Source: Pseudomonas viridiflava (GTDB lineage Bacteria; Pseudomonadota; Gammaproteobacteria; Pseudomonadales; Pseudomonadaceae). From it: a DNA stretch of 64,000 bases. The stretch covers positions 682,001 through 746,000 of the forward strand of contig NZ_UTIQ01000241.1 of NCBI RefSeq assembly GCF_900582625.1. The letters run 5' to 3'. Positions 15,938-26,363 of this stretch are shown here, one piece after another. Position 1 is the first letter of the stretch; each line of letters opens with the position of its first letter. The position numbers were made by a program, and so were the translations under genes. The notes under the pieces were generated by a model. It was not told the DNA's origin. It saw nothing but the letters and a program-made list of their open reading frames with translations, and did no database searches.

Positions 15938-18805
15938 ATGAATTCGTCCACCCTGCCCCACGGCTCGCCACACGCGGCGGCCTTTGCCAGCGCCATCACC
16001 GCGCTGCTCGCCTCCGCCGCGAAATGGCCACACACACATGCCTGGGCCTGGTATCGGGTTAACGATCATTTGCACCTCAGCGGCCAGGGCGAACCGGGCG
16101 CTGACTGGCCGGCAAGCCTTTCGCCGGATCAACTCGATGAGTTCTGTGAGCGTCACCAATTGCAGCGCTGGGCCACTGGCAGCGGCGAAAGCGTGTTGGG
16201 CTGGCTGCTTGCGCCGCAACAGTGCGGTACCGACGATGCCGGCGCTCTTGCGGAGCTGGCCAAGCAGCTCGCGCTGCAAACCCAGGGCATCACCCTGGCT
16301 CGTGCACAACTGACCCAGCGCGTGCTTTATGAAATTACCTATCTGGCCACCTCCACACGCGAACGCTCTGAATTTCTGATGGGCGTGCACAAGCAACTGG
16401 CCAGCCTGATCGACGCGGAGAATTTTTACCTGGCGCTGTACGACAGCGACACGCGCAAGATCACCTACCCGTACTACGTCGATATCATCGACACCGAGGC
16501 CCTGGAGTCCGAGACCTACGAGTACTTGAAGCCGGACCATCTGTCGCTTACCGGCACGGTGCTCACCAGCGGCCAACCCCTACTAATCGACGCAGCGGGT
16601 ATCTACGCTGCCGAAGCCGAAGGGCGTTTTTTTTGCGTCGGGCACAAGCCGGAATTCTGGATGGGCGCGCCGCTGAAGAACGCTTCTGACGAAGTTTTCG
16701 GCATGCTCGCCATGCAGGTTTACGAAAAATCGCGGGTCTACAACTCGGAAGACCGCGCATTGTTTCTCGTCGTGGTGCGTCATGTGGCCATGGCGCTGGA
16801 TCGCATTCTTCACCGTGCCGACCTGGAGGAAACCGTTTCGCGGCGAACCCTGCAGCTGTCGGAGCTCAATCACACGCTGCGCCAGGAAGTGGCCGACCGA
16901 GAAAGGGCCGAACATCTTCAGAGCGCACTGTTTCAGATCACCGAATTGTCCAGTCAGCCTGGGGAAATGGTCGATCTGTTTCGCGGCCTACACAGCATCG
17001 TTGGCGAGCTGCTGTTCGCCCTCAACTTCTATATTGCGCAGTTCGACAGGCAGACCAACGAAGTCAGCTTTCCGTATTTCGTCGATGAACAACGCAGCGA
17101 TCCGCCACCGTCGCGTCGCGGCCAGCGCGGCCTGACCGAGTACGTGATTCGGCAACGGCGCCCATGCCTGATCGACTACGACGAAGCCTCACGATTGATG
17201 GACATCGGCGAGATCGAGCGCAGCAAAGAACCAGTGCGCTCGCAGTCGTGGCTGGGCATCCCGCTGTTTGCCGACAACGAAGTACGCGGTGTTTTGGTGG
17301 TGCAAAGTTACGAACCCAATGTGCGCTACACGCTCCGCGATCAAGAATTGCTGACCTTTGTATCGCGGCATATCGATACCGCGTTTTCCCGTCGCAACGC
17401 CGCCGAAGCGGTGCAGGCTGCCAACCTGCAACTGGAAGAACGCGTGCAAAGCCGAACTCGGGAACTCGACTTCGCCAACGCCAAGCTGCAACACGAAAAC
17501 ACCCATGACTCCCTGACCGGCCTGCCCAACCGCAGCCACTTGCAGCACCGGTTGAACCTCGCCTGGAATGACTTCCGCGACCACGGCAAACAGCTAGTGG
17601 TGATGTTTATCGACCTCGACCGTTTCAAGCTGATCAACGACAGCCTCGGCCACCACTTCGGCGACCTACTGCTCACCGAAGCCGCCTCCCGCCTGCGCGC
17701 CTGCCTGCGTGGCAGCGACCTGCTGGCGCGATTGGGCGGGGACGAGTTTGCCGTACTCGCTCCGGGCGCCCCGCTCGACGTCGCCATCGGTATTGCCGAT
17801 CGCATCCTCACGGAATTCGACCTGCCGTTCGCCATCGACGGCCACACGCTGTTTTCCTCGTGCAGCATCGGCATCGTCAGCGCCGACCAGCAATTCCATC
17901 AGGAACCGGCAGACCTGCTGCGTGACGCCGACACGGCCATGTATCGGGTTAAAAATGCCGGGCGCGACAGCTTCGCCGTGTTCAACCAGGAACTGCGCCG
18001 CGAAGTGTCCGACCAAATGGAGCGCGAAGGCGCACTACGAAATGCACTAAAACGCAGCGATGAACTGGTGCCGTACTTCCAGCCCATCGTCAACGTTCGT
18101 ACAGGTGAGTTGGTATCGCTGGAAGCATTGATTCGCTGGCATCAGCCCGATGGCACCGTCATCGCACCCGGTTATTTCCTGCCCGCGCTTGAAGGCCTGC
18201 GCCTGATCGGCCGGCTGGACTTGTACATGCTCAACTGCGTGGCCGAAATTCTTGCCCAGCCGCAGCACGCCAACTGGCCGACCGTGCACGTGAACTGCTC
18301 CAGCTACAGCATCACCCGCCCCGAATTCGCCGAAGAAGTGCTGAGCCTGCTGGCCCGCCACAACATCGCCCCGGCGCGCATCTGCCTGGAACTCACCGAA
18401 GGCGCCCTGGTGGCCGAACCGGCGCAAGCGCGACTGACCATGCAGCAGTTATCCGAACAAGGCATGAGCGTGGTGCTCGACGACTTCGGCTCCGGTTTTT
18501 CGTCCCTGAGCTACGTGCATCAGTACCAATTCAGCGGCTTGAAAATCGACAAATCTTTCATCTTCGAACTCACCACCAGCTCACGCAGCCGCGCCATCGT
18601 GCGCGCCATCGTGCGTATGGCCGAATCGCTGGGGTTATCGGTGGTGGCGGAAGGGGTAGAAGACGAAGCGACGTTGCAGCTATTACGCGAGATCGGCGCA
18701 GGGCAAGCGCAAGGCTACTTCTTCGCCAAACCCCTGGCCCTGGAACAGCTCACGCAAAACCCGCTCATGCAACCCAGCAGCATCGCCCAAAGCGACACCC
18801 ACTAA
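15938..18805 (+). CDS. GAF-GAF-GGDEF-EAL cyclic-di-GMP regulatory protein
   Basis: A 955-residue cytosolic protein with two GAF sensor domains (about 120-285 and 325-475), a short coiled linker, GGDEF and EAL domains. The GGDEF motif (600-604) is intact, with an inhibitory RxxD site (RGSD) five residues upstream. The EAL motif (729-731, EALIRW) comes with LELTEG, DDFGSGFSSL, KIDKSF and VAEGVED, so the catalytic residues of a phosphodiesterase look complete. It may make, degrade or switch c-di-GMP depending on the GAF ligand; the direction is not decided by sequence. The ATG at 15938 with GGAG upstream is preferred over one at 15905. It is transcribed away from the T6SS operon. Confidence 0.9.
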   Translation: MNSSTLPHGSPHAAAFASAITALLASAAKWPHTHAWAWYRVNDHLHLSGQGEPGADWPASLSPDQLDEFCERHQLQRWATGSGESVLGWLLAPQQCGTDDAGALAELAKQLALQTQGITLARAQLTQRVLYEITYLATSTRERSEFLMGVHKQLASLIDAENFYLALYDSDTRKITYPYYVDIIDTEALESETYEYLKPDHLSLTGTVLTSGQPLLIDAAGIYAAEAEGRFFCVGHKPEFWMGAPLKNASDEVFGMLAMQVYEKSRVYNSEDRALFLVVVRHVAMALDRILHRADLEETVSRRTLQLSELNHTLRQEVADRERAEHLQSALFQITELSSQPGEMVDLFRGLHSIVGELLFALNFYIAQFDRQTNEVSFPYFVDEQRSDPPPSRRGQRGLTEYVIRQRRPCLIDYDEASRLMDIGEIERSKEPVRSQSWLGIPLFADNEVRGVLVVQSYEPNVRYTLRDQELLTFVSRHIDTAFSRRNAAEAVQAANLQLEERVQSRTRELDFANAKLQHENTHDSLTGLPNRSHLQHRLNLAWNDFRDHGKQLVVMFIDLDRFKLINDSLGHHFGDLLLTEAASRLRACLRGSDLLARLGGDEFAVLAPGAPLDVAIGIADRILTEFDLPFAIDGHTLFSSCSIGIVSADQQFHQEPADLLRDADTAMYRVKNAGRDSFAVFNQELRREVSDQMEREGALRNALKRSDELVPYFQPIVNVRTGELVSLEALIRWHQPDGTVIAPGYFLPALEGLRLIGRLDLYMLNCVAEILAQPQHANWPTVHVNCSSYSITRPEFAEEVLSLLARHNIAPARICLELTEGALVAEPAQARLTMQQLSEQGMSVVLDDFGSGFSSLSYVHQYQFSGLKIDKSFIFELTTSSRSRAIVRAIVRMAESLGLSVVAEGVEDEATLQLLREIGAGQAQGYFFAKPLALEQLTQNPLMQPSSIAQSDTH

Positions 18806-18851
18806 CTCTGTAAGCGCTTGATCATGCGTGCAAATTTACGGAAATTTCAGC

Positions 18852-18880
18852 TTGACAGCTAAGCCCCAGCCAAGAATAAT
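18852..18880 (+). promoter_or_regulatory. Sigma-70 promoter of tRNA-Met
   Basis: A perfect -35 TTGACA at 18852-18857 and an AATAAT -10 at 18875-18880, separated by exactly 17 bases. The tRNA begins 12 bases after the -10, so transcription should start a few bases before the mature 5' end. Confidence 0.82.
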
Positions 18881-18891
18881 GCGCGCCACTT

Positions 18892-18968
18892 GGCTACATA
18901 GCTCAGTTGGTTAGAGCATAGCATTCATAATGCTGGGGTCCGGGGTTCAAGTCCCTGTGTAGCCACCA
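18892..18968 (+). tRNA. tRNA-Met (anticodon CAT)
   Basis: A 77-base tRNA with encoded CCA. The acceptor stem pairs GGCTACA with TGTAGCC, the D-arm contains AGCTCAGTTGG, the anticodon loop is TTCATAA within the AGCAT/ATGCT stem, and the T-arm contains GGTTCAAGTC. The first acceptor pair is G-C, so this is an elongator-type tRNA rather than the initiator. A CAT anticodon can also be an Ile tRNA modified to lysidine; I favour Met but cannot exclude that. Confidence 0.93.
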
Positions 18969-18976
18969 AACAAAAC

Positions 18977-19009
18977 AAAGGCTTACCTTCGGGTAGGCCT
19001 TTGTTGTTT
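18977..19009 (+). terminator. Rho-independent terminator after tRNA-Met
   Basis: An 11-bp stem (AAAGGCTTACC with GGTAGGCCTTT, one G-T pair) with a TTCG loop, followed by TGTTGTTT, beginning 9 bases after the CCA end. Confidence 0.85.
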
Positions 19010-19106
19010 CTGGCTTCTGATAATTCGCAGACAGCCTCTGACAATATTCGATTTTCCGACCGAAGATGCTGAGAGAACCTTTGCTGGCTTCGGCTAGGTG
19101 TAGCAC

Positions 19107-19412
19107 TTATGCCTGAGCTAACAGCGGCTCAATTTCCTGCTCGATCTCTTGCCCAGCCTCCGCGATCGCGATGATCAACGCGTACTCGCTTTGAAGATTC
19201 ATCCAAAATTGCGGTGAAGTATCGAAATAGCGGCCTAACCGAATCGCTATGTCTGCGGTCACTCCTCGCCTTTCGCGAACGATTTCATTAATCGTCGGCG
19301 TGGAGACGTGCAAGGCGCGGGCAAGTGCCGTAGGGGTAATGCCTAATGGCTCAAGAAACTCCTCTCGCAAGATCTCTCCTGGGTGGATCGGGCGCATCCC
19401 GTTAGCAACCAT
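19107..19412 (-). CDS. higA: HigA family antitoxin
   Basis: A 101-residue HTH antitoxin. It starts MRPIHPGEILREEFLEPLG after a short leader, the usual HigA opening, followed by the helix-turn-helix (TPTALARALHVSTPTINEIV) and the conserved RLGRYFDTSPQFWMNLQ. It would neutralise HigB and repress the pair by binding upstream of higB. It has a good GAGGAG site and follows higB by 11 bases; toxin-first order is typical of hig loci. Confidence 0.93.
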   Translation of the reverse strand: MVANGMRPIHPGEILREEFLEPLGITPTALARALHVSTPTINEIVRERRGVTADIAIRLGRYFDTSPQFWMNLQSEYALIIAIAEAGQEIEQEIEPLLAQA

Positions 19413-19423
19413 GTGAAATCTCC

Positions 19424-19702
19424 TCAGTGGTAATCCACAATTTCAACGTTCTTCGGGCCGGTATCGGTCCATACAAAGCAGATCCGAAACTGGTCGTTGA
19501 TTCGAATGCTGTACTGACCCGCGCGATTCCCCAGCAATGCCTCAAGCATATTTCCTGGTGGCGACCTTAAATCGCGGAGGCCCGCGGCAGCGTTAAGCAT
19601 CGCGAGCTTACGGGTCGCTACATTCAGAATGTTGCCCCAGCGCTTAGAACGGCCTGTTCCAAATAACGCTTCAGTATCCGTACAAGCAAAATTTAGAATC
19701 AC
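19424..19702 (-). CDS. higB: HigB/RelE-family mRNA interferase toxin
   Basis: A 92-residue RelE-fold toxin expected to cleave mRNA on the ribosome. Family features are the start MILNFACTDTEALF, the central LRSPPGNMLEALLGNRAGQYSIRIN block, and the end FRICFVWTDTGPKNVEIVDYH with its late basic/histidine residues. The gene appears intact, and its antitoxin follows directly. It is read toward the tRNA-Met gene. Confidence 0.92.
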   Translation of the reverse strand: MILNFACTDTEALFGTGRSKRWGNILNVATRKLAMLNAAAGLRDLRSPPGNMLEALLGNRAGQYSIRINDQFRICFVWTDTGPKNVEIVDYH

Positions 19703-19707
19703 GCTTT

Positions 19708-19731
19708 AATCCTTAACGTTAAGCGTTAATT
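19708..19731 (-). promoter_or_regulatory. Putative HigA operator upstream of higB
   Basis: A perfect palindrome TTAACGTTAA at 19713-19722 is extended by a further half-site (GCGTTAA), making a run of TTAACG-type repeats just before the higB start. A HigA-type repressor would be expected to bind a palindrome at this place; binding itself is inferred. Confidence 0.6.
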
Positions 19732-19778
19732 TAGTATTCGGCATGGCGACCGTGACGTCAACAATTCGTGGTGCCAAC

Positions 19779-19803
19779 CGACCCGTAAGTAGGTTACGGG
19801 TCG
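19779..19803. repeat. Perfect 10-bp inverted repeat in the higB to 19908 gap
   Basis: CGACCCGTAA at 19779-19788 and TTACGGGTCG at 19794-19803 are perfect reverse complements with a 5-base spacer. There is no T-tract on either side, so an operator or stable RNA stem is more likely than a terminator. Confidence 0.6.
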
Positions 19804-19907
19804 TGCCTCGGCGCTGCTGCGCGGCTTGAGAAATTGGCCCATTTCCATGCGAAACTCAGATCCTTAGCCCGACACAACTCCCCACTTCACGCAAAAAGGA
19901 TTTCGCC

Positions 19908-20219
19908 GTGCAGTCCCGACTTGTTCAGATAACCGCCCTCCTCCTGTGCCTTGGTTTCGCTCAAACCAGCCTCGCCAACACGCCCTGCTCCGGCTCCAAA
20001 GGCGGCGTAGCGCGTTGCGATGGCGAGCTGTTTGTTTGTCGTGATGGTTCGATCAGTGGCTCGAAGAAGAATTGTGCGGCGTTGTACGGGATGAATTCTG
20101 CGCCGTTAAAGGCGGCCGGTGGGGAATGTCCGTGTGGTGGCGGGAAGTTGTGTGTCGGGCCGCGGGGTGGGGAGTTTTGTGCGACGCCGTCGGGAAATAA
20201 GAGTTATCGGCGTAAGTAG
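19908..20219 (+). CDS. Small cysteine-rich exported protein
   Basis: A 103-residue protein with a signal peptide (cleavage likely after SLA, about residue 23) and eight cysteines in the mature part, so probably a disulfide-bonded periplasmic or secreted protein. A repeat-like half (CDGELFVCRDGSISGSKKNC) is followed by KLCVGPRGGEFCATPSGNK. The GPRGG...SGxKxY layout resembles the short basic adaptor motif of large-virus and phage proteins (PBCV-type). Function is unknown. AAAAAGGA lies before the ATG. I see no operon partner. Confidence 0.75.
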   Translation: MQSRLVQITALLLCLGFAQTSLANTPCSGSKGGVARCDGELFVCRDGSISGSKKNCAALYGMNSAPLKAAGGECPCGGGKLCVGPRGGEFCATPSGNKSYRRK

Positions 20220-20447
20220 TCACGCGACCAATCCTTCGCTCCGCACTGGTCCAGGCAATTACTCCTATAATCGCGCGCGCTGGAAGCGGGCAGCCCTAGT
20301 GCAGAACATCCTTTCGCAGGCGTTTCCCGAGTACGCGTTGTGGCTGATATTGGGACGAACCAGGCCAGCAACTGAGCATCAAAGTCCAGACGGCATCGAG
20401 CCAGACTAAATTTCGTTAAAGCGCGCCTTGAGGCGAGCGGAGAAAAC

Positions 20448-20657
20448 ATGAGAGACGATTTCGACGACATCCGCGCCGAGCGCGACCGCCCTGTCCGTTC
20501 CGGTAGCTCGACCCATAGCAATCCTCATGCAGGGCTGTGGAAGCAGATCGCGCTGGGGCTTGTCGTCGGGTGGGTGGTGATTGCGGTTTTAAGCGTGTTG
20601 GGTTGGACGGTGTTTGGACATCTAGCGTTGGGTACGTTGAAGTTTGGGGCGCCGTAG
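20448..20657 (+). CDS. Small single-pass membrane protein
   Basis: A 69-residue protein with a charged N-terminus (about 30 residues, acidic and basic) and one long hydrophobic helix at about 32-57 (IALGLVVGWVVIAVLSVLGW). A GGAG ribosome binding site lies nine bases before the ATG. I do not recognise a family. The 228 bases before it contain a TATAAT at 20266-20271 without a good -35 partner and nothing else I can name. Confidence 0.65.
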   Translation: MRDDFDDIRAERDRPVRSGSSTHSNPHAGLWKQIALGLVVGWVVIAVLSVLGWTVFGHLALGTLKFGAP

Positions 20658-20725
20658 TCGAGGTGTTGATGGGCGGCTCAGGGCTTGAGCGAGGACGACG
20701 GGGTTGGCACCAGATTGAAGATTTA

Positions 20726-20756
20726 AGAGCTCGAGGCTGAAGCCTCTCCTATAGGA
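20726..20756. repeat. REP-like palindromic singlet
   Basis: GAGCTCGAGGCTGAAGCCTC followed by TCCTATAGGA, a diverged version of the REP unit seen at 49853-49883 (CGCGGCTGAAGCCGCTCCTACAGG). Confidence 0.6.
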
Positions 20757-20798
20757 CCTGGTCCGGCGGGAGGGGCTTTGGGCTCGGGCTTTTTTGTT

Positions 20799-21668
20799 TC
20801 AGGGGGTGCGGCCGCCGTCGCTGTCGATGAAGCGGGCGATTTCGTCCAAGGCGGGGGCTTTGTAGCGCAGGGGGCGCGACAGGGCGGCGACGAGGCTGAT
20901 ATGACTGACGTTGTCGTAGTAGTGCTCGCTCACCGGCACGCCGGCTTCTCGCAGGCGCTTAGCCAGGCCGCCGGTGTTGCGTTTCGGGTTGACGAGGTCG
21001 TCTTTTTCCGCGGCCATCAATAAGGCTGGCGGCGCGCTGGCGGTGACGTGGTTGATGGGTTGCGAGTCCGGCGGGCTGTTGGGGTGGAAGAACACGGGGC
21101 GCACGTCGGGGTTTTCGATGGGGAGAAAATCGTATGGGCCAGCCAGGCCGATCCAGCCGCGCATGTCGCTGGCGCTGAGGTTCACTTCGGCCAGCAGGCG
21201 CGGGTCGAGCGCGAGCATGGCGGCGTTGTAGCCGCCGGCGCTGTGGCCCATGACGAACATGTGTTCGGGATCGCCGCCATAAACGGCGATGTGCTGGTGT
21301 ACCCAGGCGAAGGCGTGGGCGCCGTCTTTGAGGAAGTCGGGGTAGCGCACCTGCGGGTACAGGCGGTAGTCGGCGATGACTGCAACGTAGCCTTTGCTGG
21401 CCAGGGCTTCTCCGACGAAGCGGTAGTCGTTGCGCTCGCCGCTGTTCCAGCTGCCGCCGTAGAAGAACAGCACGACCGGCGTTGGGCCGGCTTTTTTGGC
21501 GGTGGGCACGTAGATGTCCAGGCGCTGACGGGGGTCGCTGCCGTAGGCAATGGCGCTGGTTTTGTTGTAGCTGTCGGTGGGGCTGATAGCGTTGAGCAGG
21601 CCCACGGGGGAGCAGGCGCTGAGGAAGGTGCTGAGGGCGAGGAAAAGCGGGGTGAGCAGTCGGCGCAT
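20799..21668 (-). CDS. Lipoprotein alpha/beta-hydrolase (esterase/BD-FAE type)
   Basis: A 289-residue carboxylesterase-like enzyme anchored as a lipoprotein: the signal sequence ends in the lipobox LSAC. The oxyanion region is FFYGGSWNSG (a YGGS variant of HGG), the nucleophile is Ser in GHSAGGYNAA, the acid is probably Asp in EKDDLVNP, and the base is His in NVSHISLV. The fold and motifs match esterases that act on small acyl esters; the substrate is unknown. The ATG at 21668 was chosen because the longer frame to 21764 is translation of the adjacent palindromic repeat. The upstream ribosome binding site is weak. Confidence 0.85.
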   Translation of the reverse strand: MRRLLTPLFLALSTFLSACSPVGLLNAISPTDSYNKTSAIAYGSDPRQRLDIYVPTAKKAGPTPVVLFFYGGSWNSGERNDYRFVGEALASKGYVAVIADYRLYPQVRYPDFLKDGAHAFAWVHQHIAVYGGDPEHMFVMGHSAGGYNAAMLALDPRLLAEVNLSASDMRGWIGLAGPYDFLPIENPDVRPVFFHPNSPPDSQPINHVTASAPPALLMAAEKDDLVNPKRNTGGLAKRLREAGVPVSEHYYDNVSHISLVAALSRPLRYKAPALDEIARFIDSDGGRTP

Positions 21669-21728
21669 AGAGGAAGTTGCTCTTGAGTTGGACTGCAGCA
21701 GGAGTGAACGCCTTGCCCTCTCCCCTAG

Positions 21729-21754
21729 CCCCTCTCCCGCAGGCGGGAGAGGGG
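21729..21754. repeat. Perfect 12-bp GC-rich inverted repeat after speA
   Basis: CCCCTCTCCCGC and GCGGGAGAGGGG are perfect complements with a two-base centre, 14 bases beyond the speA stop. It could end speA transcription, but there is no U-tract; the sequence resembles a palindrome widely scattered in proteobacterial genomes. Confidence 0.7.
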
Positions 21755-21767
21755 AAACAAGCAATGA

Positions 21768-23681
<1,914 letters not shown>

Positions 23682-23821
23682 TCAGGTTCCCTTTTTGGAA
23701 GAATTCAAAAGCGCCGGGCAGCCCCGACTCGAGCAAGGTAAGCAGTGGACATGACGATTACTGAGGTGTTCAGCCGCATCGATGACGAACAAGGCACAGC
23801 GAAAGTTTAGGAGGCGACGGA

Positions 23822-24193
23822 TCAGCCGCCGGATTTCTTCGCTTTGAAGCCTTGCTTGATCAGCTCATCAAGCAGCAGTTGCACGTGGTCGCCCTGGATT
23901 TCGATAACGCCGTCTTTCGCCGAGCCGCCACAACCGCAGCGCCGTTTAAGTTGGCTGGCCAATTCTTTAAGCGGCTCTTCGGCCAGGGGCACGCCCGTGA
24001 TCGTGGTTACCGTTTTGCCGCCGCGACCTTTGGTTTCGCGGCGCACACGGGCGATGCCATCCCCGTCGGGAATGGCGGTCTGTTTGCAGATGCAGGCGTC
24101 CACCGGTTTGCTGCAGTCGGGGCAATGCCGGCCTGCATCGGTGGAAAACACCAAACCGCCGAGGGCGGAAAAGGACGAAGCTTTCTTGACCAC
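23822..24193 (-). CDS. yciH: SUI1/YciH-family translation initiation factor-like protein
   Basis: A 123-residue protein. A zinc-ribbon-like N-terminus (CPDCSKPVDACICK) is followed by the SUI1 domain (RRETKGRGGKTVTTITG, then CGCGGSAKDGVIEIQGD). The bacterial family is related to eIF1 and affects start-site fidelity, though its role is not essential. The start is a GTG at 24193 with GAGGA seven bases upstream; the in-frame ATG at 24373 would add 60 residues with no homology. It follows speA in the same order as in P. aeruginosa. Confidence 0.9.
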   Translation of the reverse strand: MVKKASSFSALGGLVFSTDAGRHCPDCSKPVDACICKQTAIPDGDGIARVRRETKGRGGKTVTTITGVPLAEEPLKELASQLKRRCGCGGSAKDGVIEIQGDHVQLLLDELIKQGFKAKKSGG

Positions 24194-24382
24194 CGGGTTG
24201 TCCTCGGTCAGGAAGGTCCAGCGCAGCGTTAGTAGGTGGACCTGAAAGCGACTAGCTGACGAGGTGTCAGCCGCGAAGCCCCACTCTGGCAGGGGCAGCG
24301 CACCTGGGCCGGGAGGCTCAGGCTTGAAAGGCGGCGCAGTGTACCGATAATTTTCGCTGTTGCTAATAGCCAATTTGCGCCA

Positions 24383-24943
24383 TTAAACGCTGAATTCGCG
24401 ACCTGCTGCGCCGCTGCGTAAATAACGTTTGAAGGCTTCCAGGGAATCGGGACAAAACGGCTGGTTTTCAACGGCGACCAGGGCGGCTTCGATGGTGACG
24501 AAACGGGCCTCCAGGACCTCTTCCGGTTGCAGGCGCAAGGGCGCATCCGACACAGCAGAAAACACCGCGCCCCAGAGACGATTGCCCGGCTGCTCGAAGA
24601 AAAATCGCCCGTGCTCACGCAGCGTTACGCCGCCAATACCCAGCTCTTCTTCCAACTCGCGGGCGGCCGACTCGGCGTAGCTTTCGCCGTGCTGCACCAT
24701 GCCGCCAGCGGCCACGTCCCAGTAACCGGGATACACCGCTTTGCTCAGGGTGCGACGGTGAATGCACAGCTCGCCGGCCGAGTTGAACAGCAGGATGAAC
24801 GTTCCGCGACCGATCAGGCCGCGCTCGCGAAGCTCGGCACGCGGCAGGCTGCCGAGTTCGTTGTCGGCTTCGTCCACCCAAGCGATGTGCTCGGCGTCGG
24901 AGGCGGCCCGGTGGGCCACCTCGTTGGCAGGTGCTTGGACCAT
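24383..24943 (-). CDS. yfcD: Nudix hydrolase, YfcD type
   Basis: A 186-residue Nudix enzyme. The box is complete: GGMVQHGE, seven residues, then RELEEELGI, supplying the Mg2+-binding glutamates. The N-terminal stretch EHIAWVDEADNELGSLPR and HRRTLSKAVYPGYWDVA resemble YfcD and isopentenyl-diphosphate isomerase-like Nudix proteins; the substrate is unknown. The ATG at 24943 overlaps the stop of the DUF2333 gene (TGATG), marking a two-gene operon. Confidence 0.9.
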   Translation of the reverse strand: MVQAPANEVAHRAASDAEHIAWVDEADNELGSLPRAELRERGLIGRGTFILLFNSAGELCIHRRTLSKAVYPGYWDVAAGGMVQHGESYAESAARELEEELGIGGVTLREHGRFFFEQPGNRLWGAVFSAVSDAPLRLQPEEVLEARFVTIEAALVAVENQPFCPDSLEAFKRYLRSGAAGREFSV

Positions 24944-26016
24944 CAACCCTGACTCAGCAGTTGGCGCAGGTCGATGATCGCGGCGTTGGCGCGGGAAATG
25001 TAGTTGGCCATTACCAGCGAGTGGTTGGCGAGAATGCCGTAGCCGCTGCCGTTGAGCACCATCGGGCTCCACAGCGGTTCCTGGCAGGCTTCCAGTTCAC
25101 GAATGATCTGACGCACGCTAACGGTGGCGTTCTTTTTCGCCAGCACGTCGGCGAAGTCCACTTCAATGGCACGCAAGATGTGCGACAGCGCCCAGGCCTG
25201 GCCGCGCGCTTCGTAGAACACATTGTCGATCTGCATCCACGGCGTTTCGTAGACTTCTTCACGCACCGCCGGCACGTCGCCCGCCGTCACGGTTTGCACC
25301 GGTTCTTTGGTGCCGCTGTTCAGGCGCACCTGGCCAACGCTGGCAGACAGCCGTTGCGACAGCGAACCCAGGCGCGTGGCGGTGTCGCCCAGCCAGTTAT
25401 TAAGGTTGTCAGCGCGGGTGTAGAACTGCGCGCTCGGCTGGTTCGGATCGGCCAGACGGGCGAGGTAACGGTCGAGAGATTTGACGCCTTCGCGGTATTC
25501 GGCTTCGGAGGCCGGCAGCGCCCAGCTTTTATTGTCGAAGTTGAAACGCGGCTCGGCCTTGGCCAGATCCGGGTCTTCGGTGGACTGGGTTTGCGAGCGG
25601 GCGAAGTCTTTACGCAGTGCGCGGGAAAGGTCGCGAACCTGCACCAGCGCGCCGTATTCGAAGCTCGGCATGTTGTCGAGCCAGAGGCCTGGCGGGGCGA
25701 GGTCGTTGGAGAGGTAGCCGCCTGGTTTGTCGAGCAGAGTCGACACGACTTTCTTCAGAGTTTCTACCGTGGTGTAACCGCTAACCAGCTGGCGATTGGC
25801 TTGTTGCGCCGCCTGTTGGGCGTTTTGCTGAACCTGGAACAAGCCGGGCTCTTGGCTCCACCACCAGCCGATCAGGCCCGCCACTATCAAATACAGCGCC
25901 AGCAAAGTGCCGAGGGCGCGGCTGACCCACAGGCCGCCAAAATAACTGCGGGCGCCGTCTACCGAGTTCCCGACGCCGTCGCGCACGGTGCTTGCGCGGT
26001 TCTTCCAATTCAACAT
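24943..26016 (-). CDS. DUF2333 inner-membrane protein
   Basis: A 357-residue protein of the DUF2333 family. A short cytoplasmic N-terminus precedes one membrane helix (about 33-53, GTLLALYLIVAGLIGWWW), with the remaining 300 helical residues probably in the periplasm. The family is conserved in gammaproteobacteria, and its function is unknown to me. It is co-transcribed with the Nudix gene and lies divergent from gcbA, the same arrangement as in P. aeruginosa. Confidence 0.85.
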   Translation of the reverse strand: MLNWKNRASTVRDGVGNSVDGARSYFGGLWVSRALGTLLALYLIVAGLIGWWWSQEPGLFQVQQNAQQAAQQANRQLVSGYTTVETLKKVVSTLLDKPGGYLSNDLAPPGLWLDNMPSFEYGALVQVRDLSRALRKDFARSQTQSTEDPDLAKAEPRFNFDNKSWALPASEAEYREGVKSLDRYLARLADPNQPSAQFYTRADNLNNWLGDTATRLGSLSQRLSASVGQVRLNSGTKEPVQTVTAGDVPAVREEVYETPWMQIDNVFYEARGQAWALSHILRAIEVDFADVLAKKNATVSVRQIIRELEACQEPLWSPMVLNGSGYGILANHSLVMANYISRANAAIIDLRQLLSQG

Positions 26017-26363
26017 GGCTTTGTCCTTTCAATCGAAGTCAGCAGTTCGACCACAGCCTCTACGGAGGGTGCCGCCTGATTGGCGCCTCTTTCTCGGAGT
26101 GCGCGGCGGGGCACTGTTCTTCTACGGCCCGCCGGGCACTATAAGGGAAGCGCTTGCGGATGCGCAGGGCGCCGACGCAAACTTAGCGCCGGTTGTGTAA
26201 CAGGTTTGTCACCTATCAGACGTTTCTGCCGCCCGTCAAAGAATCGATGTACGACTGGCGTCAAATGATCGACGGTACTAGCCTGTAAGAGTGCCACTGG
26301 TAGCATAGCGCCACCATTCGAGCCGCCCATGCGGCACCGCCGTATCACAGAAGACGTCCGGCC
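26017..26363. other. Divergent intergenic region between DUF2333 and gcbA
   Basis: 347 bases holding the promoters of two divergent genes. I see no convincing -35/-10 pair, hairpin with T-run, or repeat. Confidence 0.5.

Noticed and set aside
18892-19803. tRNA-Met with HigBA as an integrated mobile island
   Set aside because: No integrase is nearby and I found no second copy of the tRNA 3' end as an attachment site.
21669-21764. N-terminal extension of the esterase
   Set aside because: It translates the CCCTCTCCC palindrome; the lipoprotein signal begins at 21668.
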